Assembly: GCF_018455725.1 (NCBI RefSeq)
Contig: NZ_JAHCLR010000004.1
Coordinates: forward strand, 62,001 to 126,000
Origin: Mycolicibacter acidiphilus
Lineage (GTDB): Bacteria > Actinomycetota > Actinomycetes > Mycobacteriales > Mycobacteriaceae
DNA: 64,000 bases
Reading direction: 5' to 3'
The translations under genes were made by a program, and so were the position numbers. Numbering within the stretch: the first letter of the stretch is position 1; every line of letters begins with the position of its first letter. Positions 1 to 8,900 of this stretch are shown piece by piece. The notes below the pieces were generated by a model. That model was not told the origin of the DNA, did not search any database, and was given only the letters and a program-made list of their open reading frames with translations.

Positions 1-1528
1 GGGCCATCGAGTAGAACACCGCCCATTTCGCCTCGGGCAGTGGTTTGACGATGTCGAGGATCGTCTTCATCGAGACCCCGCCCCACTTGGCCACCCCGGA
101 CCAGCCCTGGATGCAGAAGTGCTGGGTGATCTGCTCGTGGTACGGCAGTGCCTTCAGCTCATCGAGGGAGAAGTCCACCGGATTCTCGACCAGCCCGTAG
201 ACGTGCAGCCGCCAGTCGACGAAGTCGCCGGAGAACAGCTCCTTGTACTCGACGGTCTCCGGGTAGGTGCCGTTGTGCCAGAAGTACGGGGAGATGTGCT
301 TCTCGGTGAAGGCACCCGGCTCGGGGTTGACGAACTCGAACGCGTGCTGCAGCGGCCCGATCAGCGCGTACCCCACCTTCTGGACGACACGCGGATGACG
401 GTAGGTGAACGGCGTGGCCCACACCCACGCCACGGTGGTCACCACCAGCGCCACGCTGAACACCCCGAAGCCGATCAGGCTGCTGTCGTCGCGGGCGGCG
501 AACATGTGGTTGAGGTTGCGCACCGCGTCGGTGGCGAACACCAGCGTGACGTGCACCAGGATGAAGAACAGGAAGTAGACCATCACCAGGAAGTGCAGGG
601 AGCGGGCCAGCTGGATGTTCAGCCGCTTGCTGATGTGGGTGAGTCGCATCGACACCGCCGGGCCCATGCCGAGTCCGGTCAGCAGGGCGGCCGGCGCGGC
701 GATGAACACCGTGAAGAAGTACGCGAGCAGCTGCAGGCTGTTGTAGGCGACCCAGCCGTTGTCGACGGGCCAGTTCAGCGAGAGATACTGCAGCCCCACC
801 GAAACCGCGTTGGGGAAGACGTCCCAACTGGTCGGCACCAGATGGCGCCAGTGCCCGGTGGCGAACAGCAACACGTAGAACACCGCGCCGTTGACCAGCC
901 ACAGCACGTCGGTGCCCAGGTGCCACCAGCGGGCCAGCCCGATCGCGTGCCGGACCCCGGGCAGGCCCAGCTGGTCGGGCAGCCCCACCGAATCGGCCTT
1001 GGCGGTGTACAACTCGTCATCGGGGGCCGGCGTGGTGATCCGCAGCCAGTCGTGCTCGTTCGGGGTGGCGTTGCGGGTGAAGTACAGCCGCGGATGGTCG
1101 GCGAGGATCTGGATGCCGGACCGGATCATGAACGTCATCAGGAACAGGTTGAAGAAGTGCTGCCAGCCGGCCCAGGCCGGAATCCCCGGCCGGCGCTGCG
1201 GGTCGGGAACGACGCCGGGGTTGCGGTGGATGAACTCCTGCACCTCGGGGAAGCCCACCAGATATTTGGCGACCGCCACCGCGGCGACGAGACCGACGAA
1301 CCCGATCGGGATCAGCCACAGCAGGTTGAACCACTTGTCCCGGCCCACCCGGACACGGGGGGCGATGGCCATCTTGGCACGGTCCAGGCCGCCCGCCCAG
1401 GTCTCGAAATTGACGACGTCCCCGGCGGTTTTGAGCTCGTCACGGTGGTTCAGCACCGCGACCCGTCCCGACTCGGGGACCGTCGTGTCGAGCTGCTCGC
1501 GCTCGTGATCTGCTCTGGCCTCTGCCAT
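1..1528 (-). CDS. Cytochrome b / molybdopterin oxidoreductase fusion, 3' end outside window
   Basis: Only the first 509 codons lie in the window; the C-terminus is cut by the edge. The ATG is at 1528. The protein is a close paralogue of the complete 629-residue gene at 2062-3951. It has a hydrophobic N-terminal part with several membrane helices and conserved His in HFFNLF, RWWHLG and SLHFLV, as expected for a b-type haem cytochrome. A C-terminal sulfite-oxidase/MsrP-fold domain follows, with Cys472 in FCIQGWSG, the position of the Mo-ligating Cys in that family. Known from the family: electrons pass between quinone, haem b and a Mo-cofactor. The substrate cannot be told from sequence. The promoter region upstream holds a 13-bp palindrome. 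I am sure of the domain types, not of the physiological role. Confidence 0.85.
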   Translation of the reverse strand, partial: MAEARADHEREQLDTTVPESGRVAVLNHRDELKTAGDVVNFETWAGGLDRAKMAIAPRVRVGRDKWFNLLWLIPIGFVGLVAAVAVAKYLVGFPEVQEFIHRNPGVVPDPQRRPGIPAWAGWQHFFNLFLMTFMIRSGIQILADHPRLYFTRNATPNEHDWLRITTPAPDDELYTAKADSVGLPDQLGLPGVRHAIGLARWWHLGTDVLWLVNGAVFYVLLFATGHWRHLVPTSWDVFPNAVSVGLQYLSLNWPVDNGWVAYNSLQLLAYFFTVFIAAPAALLTGLGMGPAVSMRLTHISKRLNIQLARSLHFLVMVYFLFFILVHVTLVFATDAVRNLNHMFAARDDSSLIGFGVFSVALVVTTVAWVWATPFTYRHPRVVQKVGYALIGPLQHAFEFVNPEPGAFTEKHISPYFWHNGTYPETVEYKELFSGDFVDWRLHVYGLVENPVDFSLDELKALPYHEQITQHFCIQGWSGVAKWGGVSMKTILDIVKPLPEAKWAVFYSMA

Positions 1529-1587
1529 GACCCGGTTGCCTCCTGTGGCTGGTGAACGTGCGACCGCCGGGCAACCTTACAACAATA

Positions 1588-1600
1588 ATCGTGTCACGAT
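1588..1600. promoter_or_regulatory. 13-bp perfect palindrome, candidate operator
   Basis: ATCGTG-T-CACGAT is a perfect 6-1-6 palindrome in an AT-rich patch (about 1580-1620) just upstream of the minus-strand gene starting at 1528. Its position suits a repressor operator over that promoter. No regulator gene is adjacent in the window, so the binding protein is unknown. Confidence 0.45.
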
Positions 1601-1707
1601 ACGAATTATGAGCATGTGAATCCGTTTATTGTTTCCCGGGTGAATGCTGGGAACACCGCCGTGCTGCCGGCGGGGTTCAGCGCGTAGGGCAGATCAGTTG
1701 CGGCGCA

Positions 1708-1980
1708 TCAGGATTCGAGGATGCGCAGGGTGAAGTCGTGGGCGCCGCTCTCCGGGGTGAACGCCGGTGCGTGCAGATCATCGACCACATCCGCCGCCGA
1801 GTAGTGCCGCATGTTTGCCAGCGCCGACTCGATCTGGTCTGCGGGCACGCCCTGGCGGCGCAGTTCTTCGCGGGCGATCTCCTCGGCGCCGGCCCGGTCG
1901 TCGGCGATCCGGGAAAGGACATACCCGTTGCCGGCGTGTGCCGCATCGGAACAGTTGGCTTGAAGTTCGACCGTGAACAT
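1708..1980 (-). CDS. Small conserved-looking protein of unknown function (90 aa)
   Basis: I do not recognise this family. The start is the ATG at 1980, chosen because GGAGGG sits just upstream on the minus strand; a longer reading from 2028 would run through that ribosome-binding site. The product begins MFTVELQANC, has no signal peptide or membrane segment, and looks like a small soluble alpha/beta protein with an acidic helix in the middle. It lies between two paralogous cytochrome b/Mo oxidoreductase genes on the same strand, so it may be co-expressed with them. Its Shine-Dalgarno forms part of a hairpin (1985-2048) that could control it. Confidence 0.6.
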   Translation of the reverse strand: MFTVELQANCSDAAHAGNGYVLSRIADDRAGAEEIAREELRRQGVPADQIESALANMRHYSAADVVDDLHAPAFTPESGAHDFTLRILES

Positions 1981-1984
1981 GAAA

Positions 1985-2048
1985 AACCCTCCGGTACGCA
2001 GCCTTGATGGTGTCGAGCGTAACGCCAATCAGGCTGTGCCGGAGGGTT
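1985..2048 (-). terminator. Hairpin with U-run that also contains a Shine-Dalgarno
   Basis: Read on the minus strand, AACCCTCCGG (2048-2039) pairs perfectly with CCGGAGGGTT (1994-1985). An inner 5-bp pairing AGCCT/AGGCT (2035-2031 with 2004-2000) reinforces it. The 3' arm runs directly into a U-rich stretch, as in an intrinsic terminator for the gene ending at 2062. The same arm carries the GGAGGG that serves the start at 1980, so the fold would both stop transcription and hide the ribosome-binding site. Confidence 0.55.
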
Positions 2049-2061
2049 CTTCGTGAGATTG

Positions 2062-3951
2062 TCAGATGGTCTGGTGGCGCCCGAAGAACTTGTGGTCCTC
2101 GCTGTAACCGCCGCGACCGCTGCCGATCTCCTTGTAGGTGGCGATGAACTCGATGCCCTTGATCCACTTCACCAGCTTGTAGCCGTGCTGCAGTTCGTTG
2201 CGCAGCCGCAGCGGGCGACCGTGCATGTAGGGGAGCGGCTCATCGTTCATGTTGTAAGCCAGCATCGACATGTGGTGCCACATCTGGTCGACCGGGTGGC
2301 AGTTGTAGTAGATGCCGCCGGTGGCGCCCAGACCCATCGAGTAGAACGCGGCCCACTTCGCCTCGGGCAGCGGCTTGACGATCTCCATGATCGTCGACAT
2401 CGACACCCCGCCCCACTTGGCGACACCCGACCAGGCCTGCACGCAGAAGTGCTGGGTGATCTGGTCGTGGTAGGGCAGCGCCTTGAGGTCTTCCAGCGAG
2501 AACTCCATCGGGTTCTCGACCAGGCCGTACACCTTCAGACGCCAGTCCTTGAAGTCGTTGGCCTCGAACTCCTTGTACTCCACGGTCTCCGGCAGCCGGC
2601 CGTTGCGCCAGTGGAACGGCGAGATGTCGGCCTCGGTGAACGTGCCCGGCTCCGGGTTGAGCTTCTCCAGCGAACGCTGGAACGGGCCGATCAGGAAGTA
2701 GCCGATCTTGGCCACGACTTCCGGGTACTTGATCGTCAGCGGCGTGGCTGCGATCCAGGCGGCGATGCAGACCACGGCCGCCGCGGAGAACACCCAGAAC
2801 CCGGTGGCGCTGTGGCAGCTCGCCGGTGCGCCGACATCACAGCCGCGAGCGGCGAACATGTGGTTGAGGTTGTCGAACGCGTCCGTGGCGAACACCATCG
2901 TGACGTGGACGAGGATGAACACCAGGAAGTAGCAGAGCACCAGGAAGTGCAGTGAACGCGCGATCTGGATGTTCAGCCGCATGTGCTTGCTGATCATGCC
3001 GAGTCGCTGCGACAGCGCCGGGGACATGCCCATCGCGGTGATCAGCGCGGCCGGTGCGGCGATGAAGACGGTGACGAAGTAGGAGATCAACTGCAGTGCG
3101 TTGTAGTTCGTCCAGGTGTGGTCGTCCGGCCAGTTCAGCGATGCGTACTGGATGGCGACCGACGCGGCCTGCGGGAGGATGTCCCAGCTGGTCGGCACGA
3201 TCCGGCGCCACTGCCCGGTGGTGAACAGCAGCACGTAGAACACTGCGCCGTTGAGCAGCCACAGCACACCCAGGCCCATGTGCCACCAGCGGGCGAGACC
3301 GATCGAGTGGCGGAAGCCGGGCAGACCGAACTGCGGGGGCAACGCCACGGTGTCGGCGTTCGCGGTCCAGTACGGGTCGTCGGGAACCGGCGGCCCGACC
3401 CGCAGCCACTCGTCCTTGCCGGGGGTGGAGTTGCGGCTGAAGTACAACCGCGGGTGGTCGCAGAGGATCTGGATGCCCGCTCGGATGATGAAGATCATCA
3501 TGAACAGGTTGAAGAAGTGGGTCCAGCCGGCCCAGGCGGGCATACCGCCCTCGACCTCGGACGACGGGCTGCTGCCCGGGTACTGCGTGATGAAGTCCTC
3601 GACACCCGGCATGTTCCGGATGCCCTTGCCGGCCGCGACCATTGCCAGCAGGCCGACGAAGCCGATCGGGATCAGCCACAGCAGGTTGAACCACTTGTCC
3701 TTGCCGACCCGCAGGTGCGGTGCGACCGCCCGCCGGGTCAGATCGAAACCGCCGCCGTAGGTCTCGACGTCGATGGAGTCGTCGTGGTTCTTGTGAATCT
3801 CGGTGCGGTACCCCTGCTCCAACGCCATCTCGACGTCTACGAGATTCGCGGAGTAATTGACCCGATGGGTAGTCTCGTCTGCTGCCGGCGAGGTGCTGGG
3901 TCCCTTCGGGTCGAGGTGTCCGTCCGCGCCGTGTCCGTCGATCGTCGTCAC
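2062..3951 (-). CDS. Cytochrome b / MsrP-fold molybdopterin oxidoreductase fusion (629 aa)
   Basis: This is a membrane redox enzyme combining a b-type cytochrome and a sulfite-oxidase/MsrP-like molybdenum domain. Membrane helices lie at roughly residues 93-115, 145-165, 222-247, 283-308, 333-358 and 389-409. Conserved His in HFFNLF, RWWHMG, SLHFLV and LVHVTM are candidate haem ligands. The Mo domain occupies about residues 440-610, with Cys503 in FCVQAWSG as the expected molybdenum ligand. The predicted start is GTG at 3951, preceded by a short GGAG. It is the complete tandem paralogue of the gene truncated at the window start. Electron donor and substrate are unknown. Domain assignment is confident. 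Confidence 0.88.
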   Translation of the reverse strand: MTTIDGHGADGHLDPKGPSTSPAADETTHRVNYSANLVDVEMALEQGYRTEIHKNHDDSIDVETYGGGFDLTRRAVAPHLRVGKDKWFNLLWLIPIGFVGLLAMVAAGKGIRNMPGVEDFITQYPGSSPSSEVEGGMPAWAGWTHFFNLFMMIFIIRAGIQILCDHPRLYFSRNSTPGKDEWLRVGPPVPDDPYWTANADTVALPPQFGLPGFRHSIGLARWWHMGLGVLWLLNGAVFYVLLFTTGQWRRIVPTSWDILPQAASVAIQYASLNWPDDHTWTNYNALQLISYFVTVFIAAPAALITAMGMSPALSQRLGMISKHMRLNIQIARSLHFLVLCYFLVFILVHVTMVFATDAFDNLNHMFAARGCDVGAPASCHSATGFWVFSAAAVVCIAAWIAATPLTIKYPEVVAKIGYFLIGPFQRSLEKLNPEPGTFTEADISPFHWRNGRLPETVEYKEFEANDFKDWRLKVYGLVENPMEFSLEDLKALPYHDQITQHFCVQAWSGVAKWGGVSMSTIMEIVKPLPEAKWAAFYSMGLGATGGIYYNCHPVDQMWHHMSMLAYNMNDEPLPYMHGRPLRLRNELQHGYKLVKWIKGIEFIATYKEIGSGRGGYSEDHKFFGRHQTI

Positions 3952-4358
3952 TCCGTGACCCTACATGAGAAAAGGGGAAGACCAGCGGGTTGTCGCGCGA
4001 TGCACAGCGTTCTGACAGGAAGCTCGGTGGTTGCCGGTGAGGCTCCTGAGGTGGGCCGCCGGAGGCCCGCCCCGGTGGCGTTCAAACGCCGGAGAGCGAC
4101 TTCCAGGGCCTCCCGGCGTGGGCTTTCGATCGGCCGGATTTTTTCGCCGGCCGGGGGAGGTTTTCCGGCTCCCGCCACGCCCGGACGCTCATGGGAATCT
4201 TCAAATTCACCGACCGTTCACCTAAACGAACATAATCCATGGTTGAAACGGTGCGACGGAATTCGCGACCGCCACCGGATTGCAATCTCCAGGACAAGCG
4301 TACGTAGCTGGACACGGCTAGCATGCGCAGTGACGAACACGCGATCAGACGGGGATAG
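3952..4358. other. Divergent intergenic region before ESX-5
   Basis: This region separates the minus-strand oxidoreductase from eccB5. I see no convincing gene. It holds a small hairpin at 4131-4153 (7-bp CGGCCGG/CCGGCCG around a T-rich loop) and an AT-richer stretch near 4215-4250 that could contain promoters. No clear -35/-10 pair stands out. Confidence 0.5.
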
Positions 4359-4436
4359 ATGACGACGAAAAGCGCACCGGAGCTGCGCGGCAGCCGGATT
4401 GTGCGAGCGGTAGGGGCGGAGGGCGGCCGTGGCTGA
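4359..4436 (+). CDS. Candidate 25-codon upstream ORF overlapping the eccB5 start
   Basis: An ATG at 4359, preceded by GGGGAT, opens 25 codons starting MTTKSAPELRGSR. Its TGA (4434-4436) lies just inside eccB5, whose GTG is at 4429, so the two overlap by 8 nt in different frames. Such an arrangement permits translational coupling. There is no homology support, and it may simply be chance or the trace of an older start. Confidence 0.35.
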   Translation: MTTKSAPELRGSRIVRAVGAEGGRG

Positions 4437-5937
4437 CGAACACCGCGGGCCCGGTTACGGCCTGGGACTGTCGACGCGCACCCAGATGACCGGCTACCAG
4501 TTCCTGGCACGGCGCACCGCAATGGCGTTGACGCGCTGGCAGGTTCGGATGGAGGTCGAACCCGGCCGGCGCCAGGCGCTGGCGCTGGTCGCATCCGTGT
4601 CGGCGGCGCTGGTGGTCTGTCTCGGCGCGCTGCTGTGGTCGTTTCTGAGCCCGTCCGGGCAGCTGAATGAATCGCCGATTATCGCCGATCGCGACTCCGG
4701 CTCGCTCTACGTGCGGGTGGGCGACACCATATATCCGGCGCTGAATTTGGCGTCCGCCAGGCTGATCGCCGGGCGGCCCGATAATCCGCACAAAGTCCGG
4801 GCCAGCCAGATCGCCGAGCAACCGCACGGCCCGCTGGTCGGCATCCCCGGAGCGCCGTCGGAGATTCTGCCCTCCACCCCGGGCACGTCGTCGTGGTTGA
4901 TCTGCGACACCGTCGCCAACGTCCAGGGGGTGGGGGCGCCGTCGCCGGTGACGGTGACCGTGATCGACGGAACCCCGGACCTGAACTCCCGCCGCCGCGT
5001 GCTCGACGGCGCGGACGCCGTGGTGCTGCGCTACGACGACTCGTCCTGGGTGGTCCGCCAGGGTCGGCGGTCGCGGATCGATGCGACCGACCGCGCGGTG
5101 CTGCTGCCGCTCGGGCTCAGCCCGGAGCAGGTCGACCACGCCCGGCCGATGAGCCGCGCGCTGTTCGACGCCCTGCCGGTCGGCCCGGAACTGGCGGTGC
5201 CGTTCGTGCCGGACGCCGGTGCCCCGCCCGCCTTCCCGAACGCCCCCGGGCCGGTCGGGACCGTGTTCACCACCCCGCAGCTGGCCGGACCGCAGCAGTA
5301 CTCGGTGGTGCTGATGAACGGCGTGCAGACCGTGTCGCCGGTGGTGGCCCGGATCCTGCAGAACGCCGGTGCCACCGCGGGCGGTTCCCCGGCGGTGGTC
5401 GCGCCGGCGGACCTGGCGAAGATGCCGGTGGTGACCGGGCTCGACCTGTCGGCGTACCCGGACGGTCCGCTGAAAGTCGTTGACATCAAGGAGAACCCGT
5501 CGACGTGCTGGTGGTGGGAGCGCTCCGCGGGCGACAGCCGGGCGCGGGTCCAGGTGGTGTCCGGTCCCACCATCCCGGTCTCCCAGAAGCAGATGAGCCG
5601 GGTGGTGACGCTGGTCAAGGCCGACAAGACCAGCCTGCAGGCCGATCGCGTGTACTTCGGCGCCAACGCCGGCAACTTCGTCGCGATGACCGGCAACGAC
5701 CCGGACGCCACGACGCGGGAATCGCTGTGGTGGCTGTCCGCGTCCGGTGTGCGCTTCGGCGTGCCCGGCGATGACGAGCGAAAGGCGCTGGGCCTCACCG
5801 TCGAACCGGCACTCGCACCGGCAGTGGCGTTGCAGCTGCTGGCGCCGGGTCCGACCCTGTCGCGACAGGACGCGCTGGTCCGTCACGACACCCTGCCTAC
5901 CGATATGAACCCTGCGGAACTGGTGGTGCCGAAGTGA
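4429..5937 (+). CDS. eccB5: ESX-5 membrane component EccB5
   Basis: EccB5 is a core subunit of the ESX-5 inner-membrane complex, with a large periplasmic domain. The N-terminus (GYGLGLSTRTQ, then TGYQFLARRTAMALTRW) is the characteristic EccB opening. One membrane helix lies at about residues 49-72, and the rest is periplasmic. The 502-residue length fits the family (506 in M. tuberculosis). The GTG start at 4429 is preferred because it reproduces the conserved N-terminus. Translation is coupled to eccC5 by a GTGA overlap. A short ORF overlaps the start from upstream. Confidence 0.97.
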   Translation: MADEHRGPGYGLGLSTRTQMTGYQFLARRTAMALTRWQVRMEVEPGRRQALALVASVSAALVVCLGALLWSFLSPSGQLNESPIIADRDSGSLYVRVGDTIYPALNLASARLIAGRPDNPHKVRASQIAEQPHGPLVGIPGAPSEILPSTPGTSSWLICDTVANVQGVGAPSPVTVTVIDGTPDLNSRRRVLDGADAVVLRYDDSSWVVRQGRRSRIDATDRAVLLPLGLSPEQVDHARPMSRALFDALPVGPELAVPFVPDAGAPPAFPNAPGPVGTVFTTPQLAGPQQYSVVLMNGVQTVSPVVARILQNAGATAGGSPAVVAPADLAKMPVVTGLDLSAYPDGPLKVVDIKENPSTCWWWERSAGDSRARVQVVSGPTIPVSQKQMSRVVTLVKADKTSLQADRVYFGANAGNFVAMTGNDPDATTRESLWWLSASGVRFGVPGDDERKALGLTVEPALAPAVALQLLAPGPTLSRQDALVRHDTLPTDMNPAELVVPK

Positions 5938-8900
5938 AGCGTGGATTTGCCCGGCCGACGCCGGAACGTCCGCCGGTGGTCAAGCCGGAGAACATCGTGT
6001 TGCCGACGCCGCTGAGCGTCCCGCCCCCGGAGGGCAAGCCCTGGTGGCTGGTGGTGGTCGGCGTCCTGGTGGTCGGCCTGCTGGTCGGCATGGTCGCGAT
6101 GACGGTCGCCAACGGCTCCCGGATGTTCCTGGGCGCCGGCTCGATCTTCCCGATCTTCATGATCGGCGGCGTCGCGATGATGATGTTCGGCGGCCGGTTC
6201 GGCGGTGGCGCCCAACAACTCAGCCGGCCGAAGCTGGACGCGATGCGCGCGCAGTTCATGCTGATGCTGGACCGGCTGCGCGAGTCCGCGGCCGAGTCGG
6301 CCGACAGCATGGACGCGAACTACCGGTGGTTCCACCCGGCGCCGATGACGCTGAGCGCGGCGATCGGCTCGCCGCGGATGTGGGAGCGCCAGCCCAACGG
6401 CAAGGACCTCAACTTCGGTCTGGCCCGGATCGGCGTCGGCATGACCCGGCCCGAGGTGACCTGGGGCGAACCGCAGAACATGCCCACCGACATCGAACTG
6501 GAACCGGTGACCGGCAAGGCACTGCAGGAGTTCGGCCGCTACCAGAGCGTGGTCTACAACCTGCCGAAGATGATCTCGCTGCTGGTCGAGCCGTGGTACT
6601 CGCTGGTCGGCGACCGCGAGCGGGTGCTCGGCCTGATGCGCGCGATCATCTGTCAGTTGGCGTTCTCGCACGGACCCGACCACCTGCGGATGATCGTCGT
6701 CACCTCCGACGTGGACAAGTGGGACTGGGTGAAGTGGTTGCCGCACGTCGGCGACCCGCGCCGCCAGGACGCGGCCGGCAACGCCCGCATGGTGTACGGC
6801 TCGGTCCGTGACTTCGCCACCGAGCACGCTGAATTGTTCTCCGGGCGTGGATCTTTCATGCCGCGGCACGCCAGTTCGTCGGCGGAGACGCCGACGCCGC
6901 ACCACCTCATCGTCGTCGACGCCATCGACCCGCAGTGGGAGTACGTCAACACCACCGAGGGCGTCGACGGGGTGACCTTCTTCGACCTGACCGGTGCCAC
7001 CGAGTGGACGAGCGTCGCGCAGCGGGTGCTGCGCTTCGACGACAAGGGCATCATCAACGCGCTGCCGCGTGACCGCGACACCTGGATGGTGATCGACGAC
7101 AACGAGTGGTTCTTCGCGCTGGCCGATCAGGTGAGCGCCGACGACGCCGAACGGTTCGCGCAGCGGATGGCGCACTGGCGGCTGGCCGAGGCCTACGAGG
7201 AGATCGGTCAGCGGGTCACCCACCAGATCGGTGCGCGAGACATCCTGTCCTACTACGGGATCGACGACGCCGGGCGGATCGACTTCAACCAGCTGTGGGC
7301 GGGCCGGCGGGCCGAGGGCAGCCGAGCCCGGCTGCGGATCCCGTTCGGGAACCGCTCTGACAACGGCGAGTTGCTGTTCCTGGACATGAAGTCCCTCGAC
7401 GAGGGCGGTGACGGTCCGCACGGCGTCATGTCCGGAACCACCGGTTCGGGCAAGTCGACGCTGGTGCGCACCGTGATCGAGTCACTGCTGCTGGGGCATG
7501 CGCCCGAAGACCTGCAGTTCGTGCTCGCAGACCTCAAGGGTGGCTCGGCCGTCAAGCCGTTCGTCGGCGTGCCGCACGTCTCCCGTATCATCACCGACCT
7601 GGAAGACGACCAGGCTCTGATGGAGCGCTTCCTCGAGGCGATGTGGGGCGAGATCGCCCGGCGCAAGACCATGTGCGACAGCGCCGGCGTCGACGGCGCC
7701 AAGGAGTACAACGAGATCCGGTCGCGCATGATGGCGCGCGGCGACGACAGCCTGCCGCCGCTGCCGATGCTCGTCGTGGTGATCGACGAGTTCTACGAGT
7801 GGTTCCGGATCATGCCGACCGCCGTGGAGGTGCTCGACTCGATCGGCCGGCAGGGCCGCGCCTACTGGGTGCACCTGATGATGGCGTCGCAGACCATCGA
7901 GAGCCGGGCCGAGAAGCTCATGGAGAACATGGGTTACCGGCTGGTGCTGAAGGCGCAGACCGCCGGCGCCGCGCAGGCCGCCGGTGTGCCGAACGCGGTG
8001 AACCTGCCCGCCAAGGCCGGGTTGGGCTACTTCCGCAAGAGCGGCGAGGACGTCATCCGGTTCCAGGCCGAGTTCCTGTGGCGCGACTACCACCGCGGCG
8101 GATCGTTCGACGACGACCACCTGCCGCTGGCGCACTCCATCGACTACATCCGGCCGCAGCTGTTCACCACCGCGTTCACGCCGCTGGAGGTGACCGTCGC
8201 CGGCACCGAGATCGAGGCGGCCGAGGAGACCCCGGCGATCAGCGTCAAGCCCGCCGAACCGGTCGAGGAGGTCGAGGAGGACGTGATCCGGGTGCCGAAG
8301 GTCGGCACCGTGATCATCGATCAGCTGCGGCAGATCGACTTCGAGCCGTACCGGCTGTGGCAGCCGCCGCTGGACGTCCCGACGCCCATCGACGCGCTCG
8401 TGGACCGTTTCCTGGGCCATCCGTGGCAGCAGGACTACGGCACCCGGCGCGACCTGGTGTTCCCGATCGGCGTCATCGACCGGCCGTTCAAGCACGACCA
8501 GCCGCCGTGGACGGTGGACACCTCCGGCCCCGGCGCCAACGTGCTGATCCTGGGCGCCGGCGGTTCCGGGAAGACGACGGCGCTGCAGACGCTGATCTGC
8601 TCCGCGGCACTGACCCACACCCCGGAGCAGGTGCAGTTCTACTGCCTGGCCTACAGCGGCACCGCGCTGACCACGGTGGCCGGGCTGCCGCATGTCGGCA
8701 GCGTCTGCGGGCCGACCGACCCCGACGGGGTGCGCCGGACGGTGGCCGAGCTGCTGGCGCTGGTGCGAACCCGCAAGCGCAGCTTCCTCGAACACGATGT
8801 GGCGTCGATGGACGTGTTCCGCCGGCGCAAGTTCGAGGGTGCGCCCGGGCAGGTGCCCAACGACGGCTTCGGCGACGTCTACCTGGTGATCGACAACTAC

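Noticed and set aside
3948-4178. 76-residue minus-strand ORF upstream of eccB5
   Set aside because: It has no ribosome-binding site, Arg/Pro-rich shadow composition and no homology.
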